Shown here: piece by piece, positions 24,177-31,318 of the stretch
Layout of the letters: every line of letters starts with the position of its first letter
Numbering within the stretch: position 1 is the first letter of the stretch
Assembly: GCA_028690055.1 (NCBI GenBank)
Contig: JAQVBZ010000017.1
Span: 1 to 40,578 of the forward strand
Length of the DNA: 40,578 nucleotides
Reading direction: 5' to 3'
Source of the DNA: Minisyncoccota bacterium
Lineage (GTDB): Bacteria; Patescibacteriota; Minisyncoccia; JAHIHE01; JAGLIN01
Notes under the pieces: model-generated
Database searches by the model: none
Seen by the model: only the letters and a program-made list of their open reading frames with translations
Told to the model about the DNA's origin: nothing
Position numbers and translations under genes: made by a program

Positions 24177-24673
24177 ATGAATGTGGCTATTTTAGGCAAA
24201 AGAAAGGCGAGAAGGACTGACACAATCGTGATAATAATAGCGTCAGTATTTCTCTGTAAGAAACCATGTTTAGCATCTTTATCTTTTAAATATATGGTTG
24301 AATAATTTTTAGATTTTAAATTATAATACCAACGAATCCAAATAATAGAAACTAAGACTAATAGAATTCTTATTTCTAACAATTTTATAGGAATAGCCAA
24401 ATAAATTAAATTAAGCATTAAACAAACTAGCCATAAATTTCCAAAATATTTTATTGCAATTGTTTTTTTACTGACGATTTTTTTTATTTTTTCTACAATT
24501 CCTATAGATACCACATCGTTGTAATAGGAGATATCGCTAAACGCTCTCGTGAATTGTAGCTTTATAAAGGGAGTAGTTGATTCAAAAGATGCGCTATGTA
24601 GTTTTGTTATTTTCTTTTTACTTAATTCCTCAATTAGCTCTTCTATAGAGTCAGAGGATAGCTCGTTCTCCAA
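24164..24673 (-). CDS. Membrane protein, unknown; start disturbed, 3' end inside a repeat
   Basis: From a TTG at 24673 this frame encodes 169 residues with an amphipathic N-terminal part and about three membrane helices (WLVCLMLNLIYLAIPIKLL, ILLVLVSIIWIRWYY, AIIITIVSVLLAFLLPKIA). The frame stays open 5' of the TTG, through SKYIRLDFNSTVLYPENLKE, to about 24800 without a start. An ATG at 24804 followed by a run of seven A is one base out of frame; eight A would join it as MEKKSKYIRLDF. The last residues (FPS) and the stop TGA come from the right palindrome of the DUF559 element. I therefore see a gene damaged or slipped at its start and re-ended at its 3' side. Function is unknown. Confidence 0.5.
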   Translation of the reverse strand: MENELSSDSIEELIEELSKKKITKLHSASFESTTPFIKLQFTRAFSDISYYNDVVSIGIVEKIKKIVSKKTIAIKYFGNLWLVCLMLNLIYLAIPIKLLEIRILLVLVSIIWIRWYYNLKSKNYSTIYLKDKDAKHGFLQRNTDAIIITIVSVLLAFLLPKIATFIFPS

Positions 24674-24906
24674 TTGTCTGTCTGCTACTGTTATTAGATA
24701 GCTCTTGCAATTTTCTTTAAAGAGTTCTTCTATCTCTTTAAGATTTTCTGGATATAGAACTGTACTGTTGAAATCAAGCCTTATATACTTAGATTTTTTT
24801 CCATTGTTTTAAATATAATTATAGATTTACTATGCCATATAAATTATATTTTGTTAAATAAAAAAACGGGATTATCTCTATCTTGTTTCTTGTATTTTGT
24901 GTTAAG

Positions 24907-24950
24907 AATCCCCTCTTGAGAGGGGTGGCGCTGGAAGCGACGGGGTGTGT
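24907..24950 (+). repeat. Solo copy of the DUF559-element end repeat
   Basis: CCCCTCTTGAGAGGGG (24910-24925) is followed by TGGCGCTGGAAGCGAC and GGGGTGTGT, the same order of modules as at 23644-23685. No gene accompanies it. It lies in the gene-free stretch 24805-25242. Confidence 0.75.
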
Positions 24951-25060
24951 GGGGACGGTCTGCGAATCAACACTCCAAATTCTATGTAGCAATAAGAATC
25001 TATTGGATGTAAATCATTGGCTATTTGCCGATTCAACGTACCTCTCGCAACGTCATGGCT

Positions 25061-25130
25061 ATTCCCCTCTAGGGGGGGCGGATTAAAATATACCACAGGA
25101 AGTGCCGGTGGGTCAGCGCGCACGGGGTGC
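25061..25130 (+). repeat. Degraded copy of the palindromic repeat family
   Basis: ATTCCCCTCTAGGGGGGGCG starts a unit ending GCGCACGGGGTGCC. The first module matches the DUF559-element end. The rest has diverged, with GGTGGGTCAGCGCGC replacing the TGGCGC module. Between it and the solo copy (24960-25060) I see nothing else. Confidence 0.45.
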
Positions 25131-25154
25131 CACTTTCCAAATTGAATCTACCCC

Positions 25155-25183
25155 TTGACAGAAATGGATTATTCTGCTAAAAT
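25155..25183 (+). promoter_or_regulatory. Near-consensus sigma-70 promoter
   Basis: TTGACA (25155-25160), a 17-base spacer and TAAAAT (25178-25183). It is followed at about 50 bases by a perfect Shine-Dalgarno site for the small gene at 25243. Confidence 0.8.
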
Positions 25184-25242
25184 ATGAGGTCATATAAAAT
25201 ATTGTATTCAATCAAAATTAAAACTCATAGGGAGGAAAAGTA

Positions 25243-25476
25243 GTGTCTTTAAATCAGGTGATACTCGCTGTTATGAGCATTGCTACTGCAGTAATCATAA
25301 TGTATATGCTGAAGGCGGAAGTCTTGAGCAAAAAATTGAAATCTCGGATACTGAAAAATGAGATATCAGTGGAAGAGATCAGCACAAAGGCGTCTATGGT
25401 AGCAACATGTTATTTAAGAGCTAATATATTTGTGCTCGTTGTTGCTATTTTAGCTGGAGCGCTTCAATCCGTATAA
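25243..25476 (+). CDS. Small two-helix membrane protein
   Basis: In this 77-residue protein the GTG start is supported by GGGAGGAAAA seven bases upstream and by the consensus promoter. It has two hydrophobic helices (residues about 5-23 and 56-75) joined by a polar, mostly basic linker (KAEVLSKKLKSRILKNEI). No family is recognised. It is followed after 15 bases by another tiny frame with a Shine-Dalgarno site. The strong signals argue for real, well-expressed small proteins. Confidence 0.7.
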   Translation: MSLNQVILAVMSIATAVIIMYMLKAEVLSKKLKSRILKNEISVEEISTKASMVATCYLRANIFVLVVAILAGALQSV

Positions 25477-25491
25477 ATATAAGAGAGGGAC

Positions 25492-25653
25492 ATGGTAAAA
25501 AAGATATCAAATATTTTATATGATTATTACGGTGCTATAAAAGCCAAATTCGATATGTTTCTCTTAAGCGGACAATATTCCCAGGAGAAATACAAATCTG
25601 AATTTGGCTTATTTTTATTGGCACAATTTCACATCCACCACATTCATCTGTAG
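25492..25653 (+). CDS. Tiny protein of 53 residues, downstream of the two-helix protein
   Basis: An ATG preceded by GAGAGGGAC opens a 53-residue frame (MVKKISNILYDYYGAIKAKF...). It overlaps the last 39 bases of the convergent recJ gene. Its middle coincides with an extended hairpin (25541-25610) that looks like a terminator, so the frame may be non-coding or may be translated through the terminator. No function can be proposed. Confidence 0.4.
   Translation: MVKKISNILYDYYGAIKAKFDMFLLSGQYSQEKYKSEFGLFLLAQFHIHHIHL
25541..25619 (+). terminator. Long-loop terminator-like hairpin
   Basis: AAGCCAAATTC (25541-25551) pairs exactly with GAATTTGGCTT (25600-25610), with an inner TTTCTC/GAGAAA pair, and is followed by ATTTTTATT. 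Confidence 0.55.
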
Positions 25654-27438
25654 TTCCCTATTCCCATTCCATTCGTTAACTTCCAGCTGGAAAACCACAT
25701 CCACTTTATCTCCCCAACGCAGTCCCGTCTCACGCTCCGGCATGTGGTCCAGCATATGTCCCAGGCGAAAACCGATAGCCGGGAAATATTTTATTTCTTC
25801 GTTTTTTAGTATAGTTGTGAAGCAAGCCTTGAGGTGGTTCTTGTCGCTTCCGACCGTTTTGATCTCTTCGACTTCTAAATTTTTCACGAGGAAGGTCGGT
25901 TTGCGATTGGCAAAGCCGAACGGTCCGAATTTCTCCAGTGAGTCGAGAAGTTCCCAGTCGATTTTTTCTGATGCGATTTCTGCGTCGATTTCAATGGAGG
26001 GGATGAGGTCGTTTTCCGTCAGGATTTCTTCTGCTATCCCGTTCATCATTTTCTCGAATTTTTTGAGAGAATTTTTTTTGAGCTTGAGTCCTGCCGCTTG
26101 CGAGTGTCCTCCGAATTGTGTCAGGAGGTCTTTGCATTTTTCGATCGCCTCGATAAGATTGAACGCGGGGATGCTTCTGCCCGAGCCTCCGCACACGCCG
26201 TCTTCGTTTTCATTTAAAATCAGAAAAGGTCGGCAATATTCTTCTGTGAGTTTTCCTGCTACGAGTCCTACTAGACCGACTTTCCAATCCGTTCCTTTCT
26301 CAATCACGATTTTGGGAAGGACTTTCTTTTTATCAAGTCGCACGCGGACTTCTGCCATCATCTTTTCCGTGAGTTTCTGCCTCGTCTGGTTGCTCTTCTC
26401 CAATTTTTCGGCAAGTTCCTGCGCTTCAACGTTATTTTCGCTCATCAAAAGTTTGTAAGCCGCGTTTGCATGGTCCATCCGTCCGGCGGCATTGAGTCTC
26501 GGTGCCAGATTGAAAGCGATATGTCCGGCATCCAGAAGCTGTCTTTTGGCTCGGCTTTCGCTTTTGCCTGTCTCCAGTCCCGCGACGCCTAAGAGTTTTT
26601 TGATTCCGACTCTTTGTGTTTTATTGAGGACCAAAAGTCCGTATTGTGTGAGCGTGCGATTCTCTCCCAGAAGGTCGACGCAATCGGCAACAGTTCCGAG
26701 TGCCACCAAATCCAATAGCCATTTCTCAAATCCCGGTTTCATCTTCTCGAATTTTTCCGGATAATTTTTCTGAAGATGTACGAGCAGTCCCTGTGCGAGC
26801 TTGAATGCTACGCCTACGCCTGCTAATGATTTGAAAGGATATTTGCAATCGGGCTGTTTTGGGTTTATGATTGCATACGCTTCCGGTCTTTTTTCGGGAA
26901 CGTGATGATGGTCCGTCACGATTACCTCGATGCCGAGTTCGTTGATCGCGTCCACACTTTCGACGTTGGACACTCCACAGTCGACCGTGATAATCAAGTT
27001 CGGTTTTCGTTTGGCAATTTCCAAAATAGCCTTTTCCGTGATGCCATAGCCTTCTTTCTCTCGGTCGGGGATATAGATATCCAAAAACTCTTTAGCTTTT
27101 TTTCCGCTGATGCCGGACAGGACTCTTTTGAGCTCGCAAAGAGTGTCCGTAAGCACGGCTGATGAAGTTACTCCATCGACATCATAATCGCCATATACTA
27201 GAATCTTTTCATCTCCTTCCAGCGCCGAAAAAATTCTCGCAATCGCTTTTTCCATATCCTTCATCAGATATGGGTCGTGAAGGTCAGATTCATAATCGGG
27301 ATTAAAAAATTCGTCGATCACTGTCTGATCGCGCAGTCCCCGGTCCCAGAGCAGTTGCAATACTATAGGAGATAATTCCGGAAACTTTTTCTCAAAACTC
27401 TTCGGATATTTCTTGTTCACAAGCCAACGTTTTTGCAT
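25615..27438 (-). CDS. recJ: Single-stranded-DNA-specific exonuclease RecJ
   Basis: This 607-residue DHH-superfamily enzyme degrades single-stranded DNA 5' to 3' in recombination and mismatch repair. Motif I DYDVDGVTS (84-92), motif II VDCGVSN (152-158), motif III TDHHHVPE with DHH at 176-178, and the DHHA1 GGSGRSIPAF and FGGHSQAAGL blocks are all visible, followed by an OB-fold C-terminus. The length is normal. The stop overlaps the tiny convergent frame by 39 bases. A REP-pair element lies about 90 bases upstream of its start. Confidence 0.95.
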   Translation of the reverse strand: MQKRWLVNKKYPKSFEKKFPELSPIVLQLLWDRGLRDQTVIDEFFNPDYESDLHDPYLMKDMEKAIARIFSALEGDEKILVYGDYDVDGVTSSAVLTDTLCELKRVLSGISGKKAKEFLDIYIPDREKEGYGITEKAILEIAKRKPNLIITVDCGVSNVESVDAINELGIEVIVTDHHHVPEKRPEAYAIINPKQPDCKYPFKSLAGVGVAFKLAQGLLVHLQKNYPEKFEKMKPGFEKWLLDLVALGTVADCVDLLGENRTLTQYGLLVLNKTQRVGIKKLLGVAGLETGKSESRAKRQLLDAGHIAFNLAPRLNAAGRMDHANAAYKLLMSENNVEAQELAEKLEKSNQTRQKLTEKMMAEVRVRLDKKKVLPKIVIEKGTDWKVGLVGLVAGKLTEEYCRPFLILNENEDGVCGGSGRSIPAFNLIEAIEKCKDLLTQFGGHSQAAGLKLKKNSLKKFEKMMNGIAEEILTENDLIPSIEIDAEIASEKIDWELLDSLEKFGPFGFANRKPTFLVKNLEVEEIKTVGSDKNHLKACFTTILKNEEIKYFPAIGFRLGHMLDHMPERETGLRWGDKVDVVFQLEVNEWNGNRELQMNVVDVKLCQ

Positions 27439-27526
27439 ATCAAGATTTTTAGTTGCTAGTAAACTGATTATACCATTATGCCGGATTTATAAAAAGTTTA
27501 GAGCGAATTTAAATGAAGTATTAGGC

Positions 27527-27629
27527 GGAGTAGCAGACTTCAGTCTGCGCGGCTGTCCTATGCTATGGGAACGAAAGAGTGGGGTTCTTCTAACTTGGGA
27601 TAACCGCGCGGGATAAATCCCGCTACTCC
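27527..27629. repeat. REP-pair (BIME-like) element, copy 2
   Basis: GGAGTAGC (27527-27534) is inverted at GCTACTCC (27622-27629). Inside are GCAGACTTCAGTCTGC (27533-27548) and CGGGATAAATCCCG (27609-27622) hairpins, the same architecture as 14698-14793 in reverse order. The gene-free stretch 27439-27677 holds nothing else. Confidence 0.7.
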
Positions 27630-27677
27630 ATTTTACGATTTTGCTTTATAATACAATCAAATAAATAATCATCACTT

Positions 27678-27962
27678 ATGAAAGTCAATATCAAGAAATC
27701 GGAACTCAAAACTAATATCATAGCTTTTATGCGCAACGCAGGCTTTACGCCGTTTCACGATAGCTACATCCGTGTGCTCGGATCGGGCGGATATCCCCGC
27801 TTCCACATTTACATCGACGAGCTGGATGAAAAATATGTTCTCAATCTCCATCTTGACCAGAAGCGTCCCAGTTACGGCACCGAAACCGCTCACAGTGGCG
27901 ATTACGAAGGCAAAGCGGTGGAGGACGAAGCCGATCGGATTGTGGATGTTTTGTATAGATAA
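27678..27962 (+). CDS. Conserved hypothetical small protein
   Basis: In this 94-residue soluble alpha/beta protein the N-terminus is MKVNIKKSELKTNIIAFMRN, followed by GSGGYPRFHIYIDELDEKYV and LHLDQKRPSYGTETAHSGDY. I recall related short proteins in Patescibacteria but know no function; the conserved-looking His/Asp/Arg positions (H-I-Y-I-D, LHLDQKRPSY) could mark a ligand site. It is an independent plus-strand gene with no Shine-Dalgarno site. Confidence 0.6.
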   Translation: MKVNIKKSELKTNIIAFMRNAGFTPFHDSYIRVLGSGGYPRFHIYIDELDEKYVLNLHLDQKRPSYGTETAHSGDYEGKAVEDEADRIVDVLYR

Positions 27963-28001
27963 AAAAAGCTACAAATTATTTATAAGAAATAATGTTGTAG
28001 C
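27961..28001 (-). terminator. Terminator of the gene at 28020-28448
   Basis: GCTACAA plus ATTATTT (27968-27981) pair with AAATAAT and TTGTAGC (27987-28001, one bulged G). On the minus strand seven T follow. A second hairpin (28007-28030, GATTTGCTT/AAGCAAATC) could end plus-strand transcription. Confidence 0.8.
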
Positions 28002-28019
28002 AAGCTGATTTGCTTGGGA

Positions 28020-28448
28020 TTAAGCAAATCTAAAATTTTTTCTCGTAAATCTTAAAAATTTTTTAATGATTTCTTTTGCTTCTGTCTGAGACAACAGGGG
28101 TTTTCCCTCAATCTCATTCATATGAGAGTTCCTCTCAATTGCAACAATGGCACCTGGTGTATACCATTTTGCATATATTTTCAGAAGGTTGGATATCCAA
28201 AACTTATTTTCCTGCGATAATCCCGCAAGTACATTTTGGTTCACTTGTTTATGTTCTTTTTTTAGATCTGAAGTATACATTGCAAAATCTACGCAATTGT
28301 GTGCTCCGCTGAAATTTATAAATCCTACCAGTAACGCCTCTTTTTCTTCTATCGAGACTGGAATTAGTGCAAACTCTATATCTTTTCGGAACATTCTAAC
28401 ATAGTATTCCATAAAATACAGAAGTTCTATTATTGATATTTTTGCCAT
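28020..28448 (-). CDS. Hypothetical protein
   Basis: This 142-residue protein has a strong Shine-Dalgarno site (GGAGGAGA) six bases before the ATG. It has an N-terminal helix (MAKISIIELLYFMEYYVRMF), a beta-rich middle (EALLVGFINFSGAHNCVDFA) and a Lys-rich C-terminus. No transmembrane helix or known motif is visible. It is a single-gene unit between two terminators and the rnpB promoter. I do not recognise the family. Confidence 0.6.
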   Translation of the reverse strand: MAKISIIELLYFMEYYVRMFRKDIEFALIPVSIEEKEALLVGFINFSGAHNCVDFAMYTSDLKKEHKQVNQNVLAGLSQENKFWISNLLKIYAKWYTPGAIVAIERNSHMNEIEGKPLLSQTEAKEIIKKFLRFTRKNFRFA

Positions 28449-28590
28449 AATATCTCCTCCAACTTGTTAGCTGGTAAAATATATCAAAAATTTGATATCT
28501 TCTATGAGCCAAAAAGTATTATCGAAATTTGTATTCTATTCTAACAAGTAGAATCTGTCAATATTATACGGTATTATTAAGGCAAAATCC

Positions 28591-28618
28591 TTGACAAAAC
28601 CCCAATTTTCTATACAAT
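28591..28618 (+). promoter_or_regulatory. Promoter of RNase P RNA
   Basis: TTGACA (28591-28596), a 16-base spacer and TACAAT (28613-28618) precede the predicted 5' end of rnpB by about 24 bases. Confidence 0.75.
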
Positions 28619-28641
28619 TAAAGAGCTTAAACACAAATTTT

Positions 28642-29035
28642 ACAGACCAGATAATCGCTGAGGAAAAGCAATTTTCCCCAGAGGAAAGTCCGAACACCCA
28701 CGCCTTCGGGCGCGTCGTGGCAGTTGCTAACGGCAACCGTCTTTTTGCGCAAGCGAAGAGATAGGGAAAGTGCCGCAGAGACTATACTAGGAAGCTTGTC
28801 TTCCCAAACGTGAAAAGTCAATCGGTGTTTTCAATTTATTGGAAGCTACGGTTGTCCCTTGCCGGTAACGGCAAGCGGTGGAAAACCCTGCCTGGTGCAA
28901 GAGCAAACTTGGGGAACCTCGGTTCTCCATGACAAAGTGGCTCGCTTGATCTTGCCGGTGACGGCAAGGCTAGATAGATGATTATCGCCTTATGGATGCA
29001 AATCTATAGGGAACAGAATTCGGCTTATGGTCTGT
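28642..29035 (+). ncRNA. rnpB: RNase P RNA, bacterial class A
   Basis: This 394-base RNA is closed by P1 (ACAGACCA with TGGTCTGT). The universal 5' core GAGGAAAGTCCGAACAC (28680-28696) and 3' core AGATAGATGATTATCGCC (28972-28989) with ACAGAATTCGGCTTA are present. RNase P removes 5' leaders from tRNA precursors, including the tRNAs in this window. Several GCCGGTAACGGC-like hairpins are typical of the variable P12/P17 regions. A sigma-70 promoter lies upstream. The sugar-transferase gene begins 37 bases after the RNA. Confidence 0.95.
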
Positions 29036-29072
29036 GAAATTTGTTTTTAAGTATTACTCTGTAAAATCTTAT

Positions 29073-30482
29073 ATGAAAAAGTCCGAACTGATGTTTAATG
29101 TACTCCTAGTTCCGATAGACTTTCTGATGGTAATCTTGGCAGGAATACTCGCCTACTATGTCCGGTTCGCGCCACAGTTGGAAGTGCTGAGGCCTGTGGG
29201 TTTCGAGATGGACTATCAGGCCTTTTTGGAAATAGTTTTTGCGATGGTGCCTATTTTTATCGGCTTCTTTGCCTTTTTCGGTCTCTATAGTTTGAGTAGT
29301 GTGCGTAAATTTTGGAGAGAAATATTGCGGGTAGTTGCGGGAGTGTCTGCCAGTTTTATGTTTATCTTATTTATGATCTTTTTCGCACGAGAGGAATTTC
29401 CGTCGCGGTTTATTTTCTTTGCCGCATGGCTTTTGGCAATACTTACCATCTCAATCGGCAGGGTAATCGTGCGTTTTATTCAGGGCTACGTTGCGCGCAA
29501 ATACAGCTTCGGTTTTCACCGCTTGGTGTTGGTGGGAAACAATTCTCTGATGAAAACCATTCAAGGCGAAATCAATCGCAACCATACCCTTGGCTACAAA
29601 GTGGTGCGCAAGCTCAAGAAAGTGGATTTGGATCTCCTGACCAAGCTCCATAATGATCCGGGAATTGATGAGATTATTCTTTGTTCTTCCGAGATGGACA
29701 AGAATGAGGTGCAGATTCTCTTGGATTTTTGTCGGGAGAAGAATATCGTTTTTAAATTTGTGCCGGATATGTTCCAGTCGCAAGCGGCGCTTTTCGAGAT
29801 GGAGACGCTTTCCGACGTAACTCTTATCGAAGTAAAAAGAACCTCTCTCGAAGGATGGGGACGTATCATCAAGCGTGTAGTCGACGTGATTTTTTCCGCT
29901 ATCGCTCTTGTCGTACTGTCTCCATTCTTCTTGCTGATTGCATTCTTGATCAAGCTCGATAGTGCCGGTCCTGTCTATGCCCGATTGGATCGTATCGGTC
30001 AGGGCAAGAAATTCAAGCTGTATAAATTCCGCTCGATGTATCGGGGCGCGCATCAGATGAAATATAATCCTGACGGTACTCTCAGTGAAGAGTTCAAGAA
30101 AATCAACGAACGCGGGGAAGGACCGCTCTTTAAGACTCGTAATGATCCGCGCGTAACTCATTTGGGCAAGTTCATCCGCAAGACTCGTTTGGATGAGTTT
30201 CCCCAACTCATCAATGTGCTCAAAGGAGATATGAGTCTGGTGGGGCCGCGGCCGCATGAACCGGAAGAAGTGGCAAAGTATGAGAATCGCCATCGCAAAC
30301 TGCTTACTATCAAGCCGGGCATTACGGGGATGTCTCAAGTCAACGGCAGTTCCGATCTGGACTTCGAGCGTGAAGTAAAACTAGACGTTTTCTATATCGA
30401 GAATTGGTCTTTGGGGTTGGATATCATATTGCTCTTCAAAACCTTTTTGATTTTTCTGGAAGGCGACGATTCCGCATGCTAG
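29073..30482 (+). CDS. Polyprenyl-phosphate hexose-1-phosphate transferase (WcaJ/WbaP type)
   Basis: The start at 29073 avoids overlapping rnpB (an in-frame GTG lies at 29034) and gives 469 residues. An N-terminal membrane part has about four helices (residues 8-130). A CoA-binding-like middle domain follows (residues about 145-260), then a helix and the cytoplasmic bacterial sugar-transferase domain: KRVVDVIFSAIALVVLSPFF, GKKFKLYKFRSMYRGA, RKTRLDEFPQLINVLKGDMS, LVGPRPHEPEEV and IKPGITGMSQVNG. It transfers a sugar phosphate to undecaprenyl phosphate, the first step of surface polysaccharide synthesis. The substrate sugar cannot be read. No other glycosyltransferase is adjacent. Confidence 0.9.
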   Translation: MKKSELMFNVLLVPIDFLMVILAGILAYYVRFAPQLEVLRPVGFEMDYQAFLEIVFAMVPIFIGFFAFFGLYSLSSVRKFWREILRVVAGVSASFMFILFMIFFAREEFPSRFIFFAAWLLAILTISIGRVIVRFIQGYVARKYSFGFHRLVLVGNNSLMKTIQGEINRNHTLGYKVVRKLKKVDLDLLTKLHNDPGIDEIILCSSEMDKNEVQILLDFCREKNIVFKFVPDMFQSQAALFEMETLSDVTLIEVKRTSLEGWGRIIKRVVDVIFSAIALVVLSPFFLLIAFLIKLDSAGPVYARLDRIGQGKKFKLYKFRSMYRGAHQMKYNPDGTLSEEFKKINERGEGPLFKTRNDPRVTHLGKFIRKTRLDEFPQLINVLKGDMSLVGPRPHEPEEVAKYENRHRKLLTIKPGITGMSQVNGSSDLDFEREVKLDVFYIENWSLGLDIILLFKTFLIFLEGDDSAC

Positions 30483-30603
30483 GTTATGAGATAGAATTCT
30501 AGACAGATTATTTTTAGAACCCTATCCTATTATTTTGTAGCTTTGCAGTTTGGTCTAATGATATATACCTAAAAATCTGTTCAATGTATTGAGAAGAATC
30601 AGC

Positions 30604-30636
30604 CGAAAAGCGACCGCGCTCTCCGCGCTGTTTTTT
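30604..30636 (+). terminator. Terminator between sugar transferase and pilin genes
   Basis: CGCG boxes around CTCTC, with flanking AGCG/CGCT bases (30605-30629), are followed by seven T. It lies about 120 bases after the sugar-transferase stop. Confidence 0.65.
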
Positions 30637-30684
30637 TATCTCCTTTTGTTGTATAATCAAATCAAACCAATAATCATCACTATT

Positions 30685-31023
30685 ATGTTTTTCAAGAGAA
30701 TGAAATATCTGTGCCTTGCAGCAATCATTCTGTTGCCGACAGCTTCGGCAATTGCGACTGATTCATCAAAGCCCATCGTAATCACTTTCTTGGGGGTAGA
30801 TATCAAAGAACGGGCAACGAGAGCGATACAATTCCTGCTCAGTGTCGCCGGCACGGTTGCACTCCTAATGCTTATTGTCGGCGGTATCTTCTTTATGATT
30901 TCTATCGGCAATCCCGACTCTCAGCAGAAAGCAAAAAGGATGGTGATCGGAGCGCTGGCCGGACTGATTGTTATATTGATGTCTTTTGCTCTCATTTCTC
31001 TTGTAAATGATTTCTTGGTGTGA
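30685..31023 (+). CDS. TrbC/VirB2-like pilin-family protein
   Basis: The start at 30685 gives 112 residues with a conventional signal peptide (MKYLCLAAIILLPTASAIA after MFFKR). The mature part has two helices around the polar turn ISIGNPDSQQKAKRMVIGA, the VirB2/TrbC pattern. A longer in-frame reading from 30589 would pass through the preceding terminator and is unlikely. It is 27 bases before another two-helix protein, so the two are probably co-transcribed and may form one structure. Confidence 0.75.
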   Translation: MFFKRMKYLCLAAIILLPTASAIATDSSKPIVITFLGVDIKERATRAIQFLLSVAGTVALLMLIVGGIFFMISIGNPDSQQKAKRMVIGALAGLIVILMSFALISLVNDFLV

Positions 31024-31050
31024 TACTTTTGATTTTTTAAAAAAGGCGAT

Positions 31051-31302
31051 ATGGAAATAGAATATTTTGACGCCGATGTCGTGACCGTAATCCAGGATCT
31101 TGCTGCTTGGCTGCTCAGCTACGTCGCGGCTCTCGCACTACTCCTGCTTATAGGAGATGGGGTTTACTATATGGCTGCCGGCGATGATCCACAAAAGCAG
31201 AAGCGGGCAAAGAATGCGGCCTCATACATCATACTCGGTCTATTGATTGTAGTGCTTTCTTATGCGCTGTTGAAAGCAGCCGAGGAGGTCGCGGTTAACT
31301 AA
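31051..31302 (+). CDS. VirB2-like two-helix protein without signal peptide
   Basis: This 83-residue protein starts MEIEYFDADVVTVIQDLAAW and has two helices (residues about 20-42 and 58-78). They are separated by the loop MAAGDDPQKQKRAKNAASY, the same AAGDxxxxxKAK-like loop as in the other four family members here. The acidic N-terminus replaces a signal peptide. AAAGAGCGATATGG-like spacing shows only a weak Shine-Dalgarno site. It follows the previous pilin by 27 bases and precedes rfbD by 16 bases. Confidence 0.7.
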   Translation: MEIEYFDADVVTVIQDLAAWLLSYVAALALLLLIGDGVYYMAAGDDPQKQKRAKNAASYIILGLLIVVLSYALLKAAEEVAVN

Positions 31303-31318
31303 CATTAATTTTACGAAA

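Noticed and set aside
24902-25123. 73-codon minus frame ending HTPSLPAPPLSRGDS
   Set aside because: It is a translation of the palindromic repeats themselves and is not expected to be a gene.
28679-29000. Reading frames across the RNase P RNA
   Set aside because: The universal RNase P core motifs and P1 pairing explain the segment.
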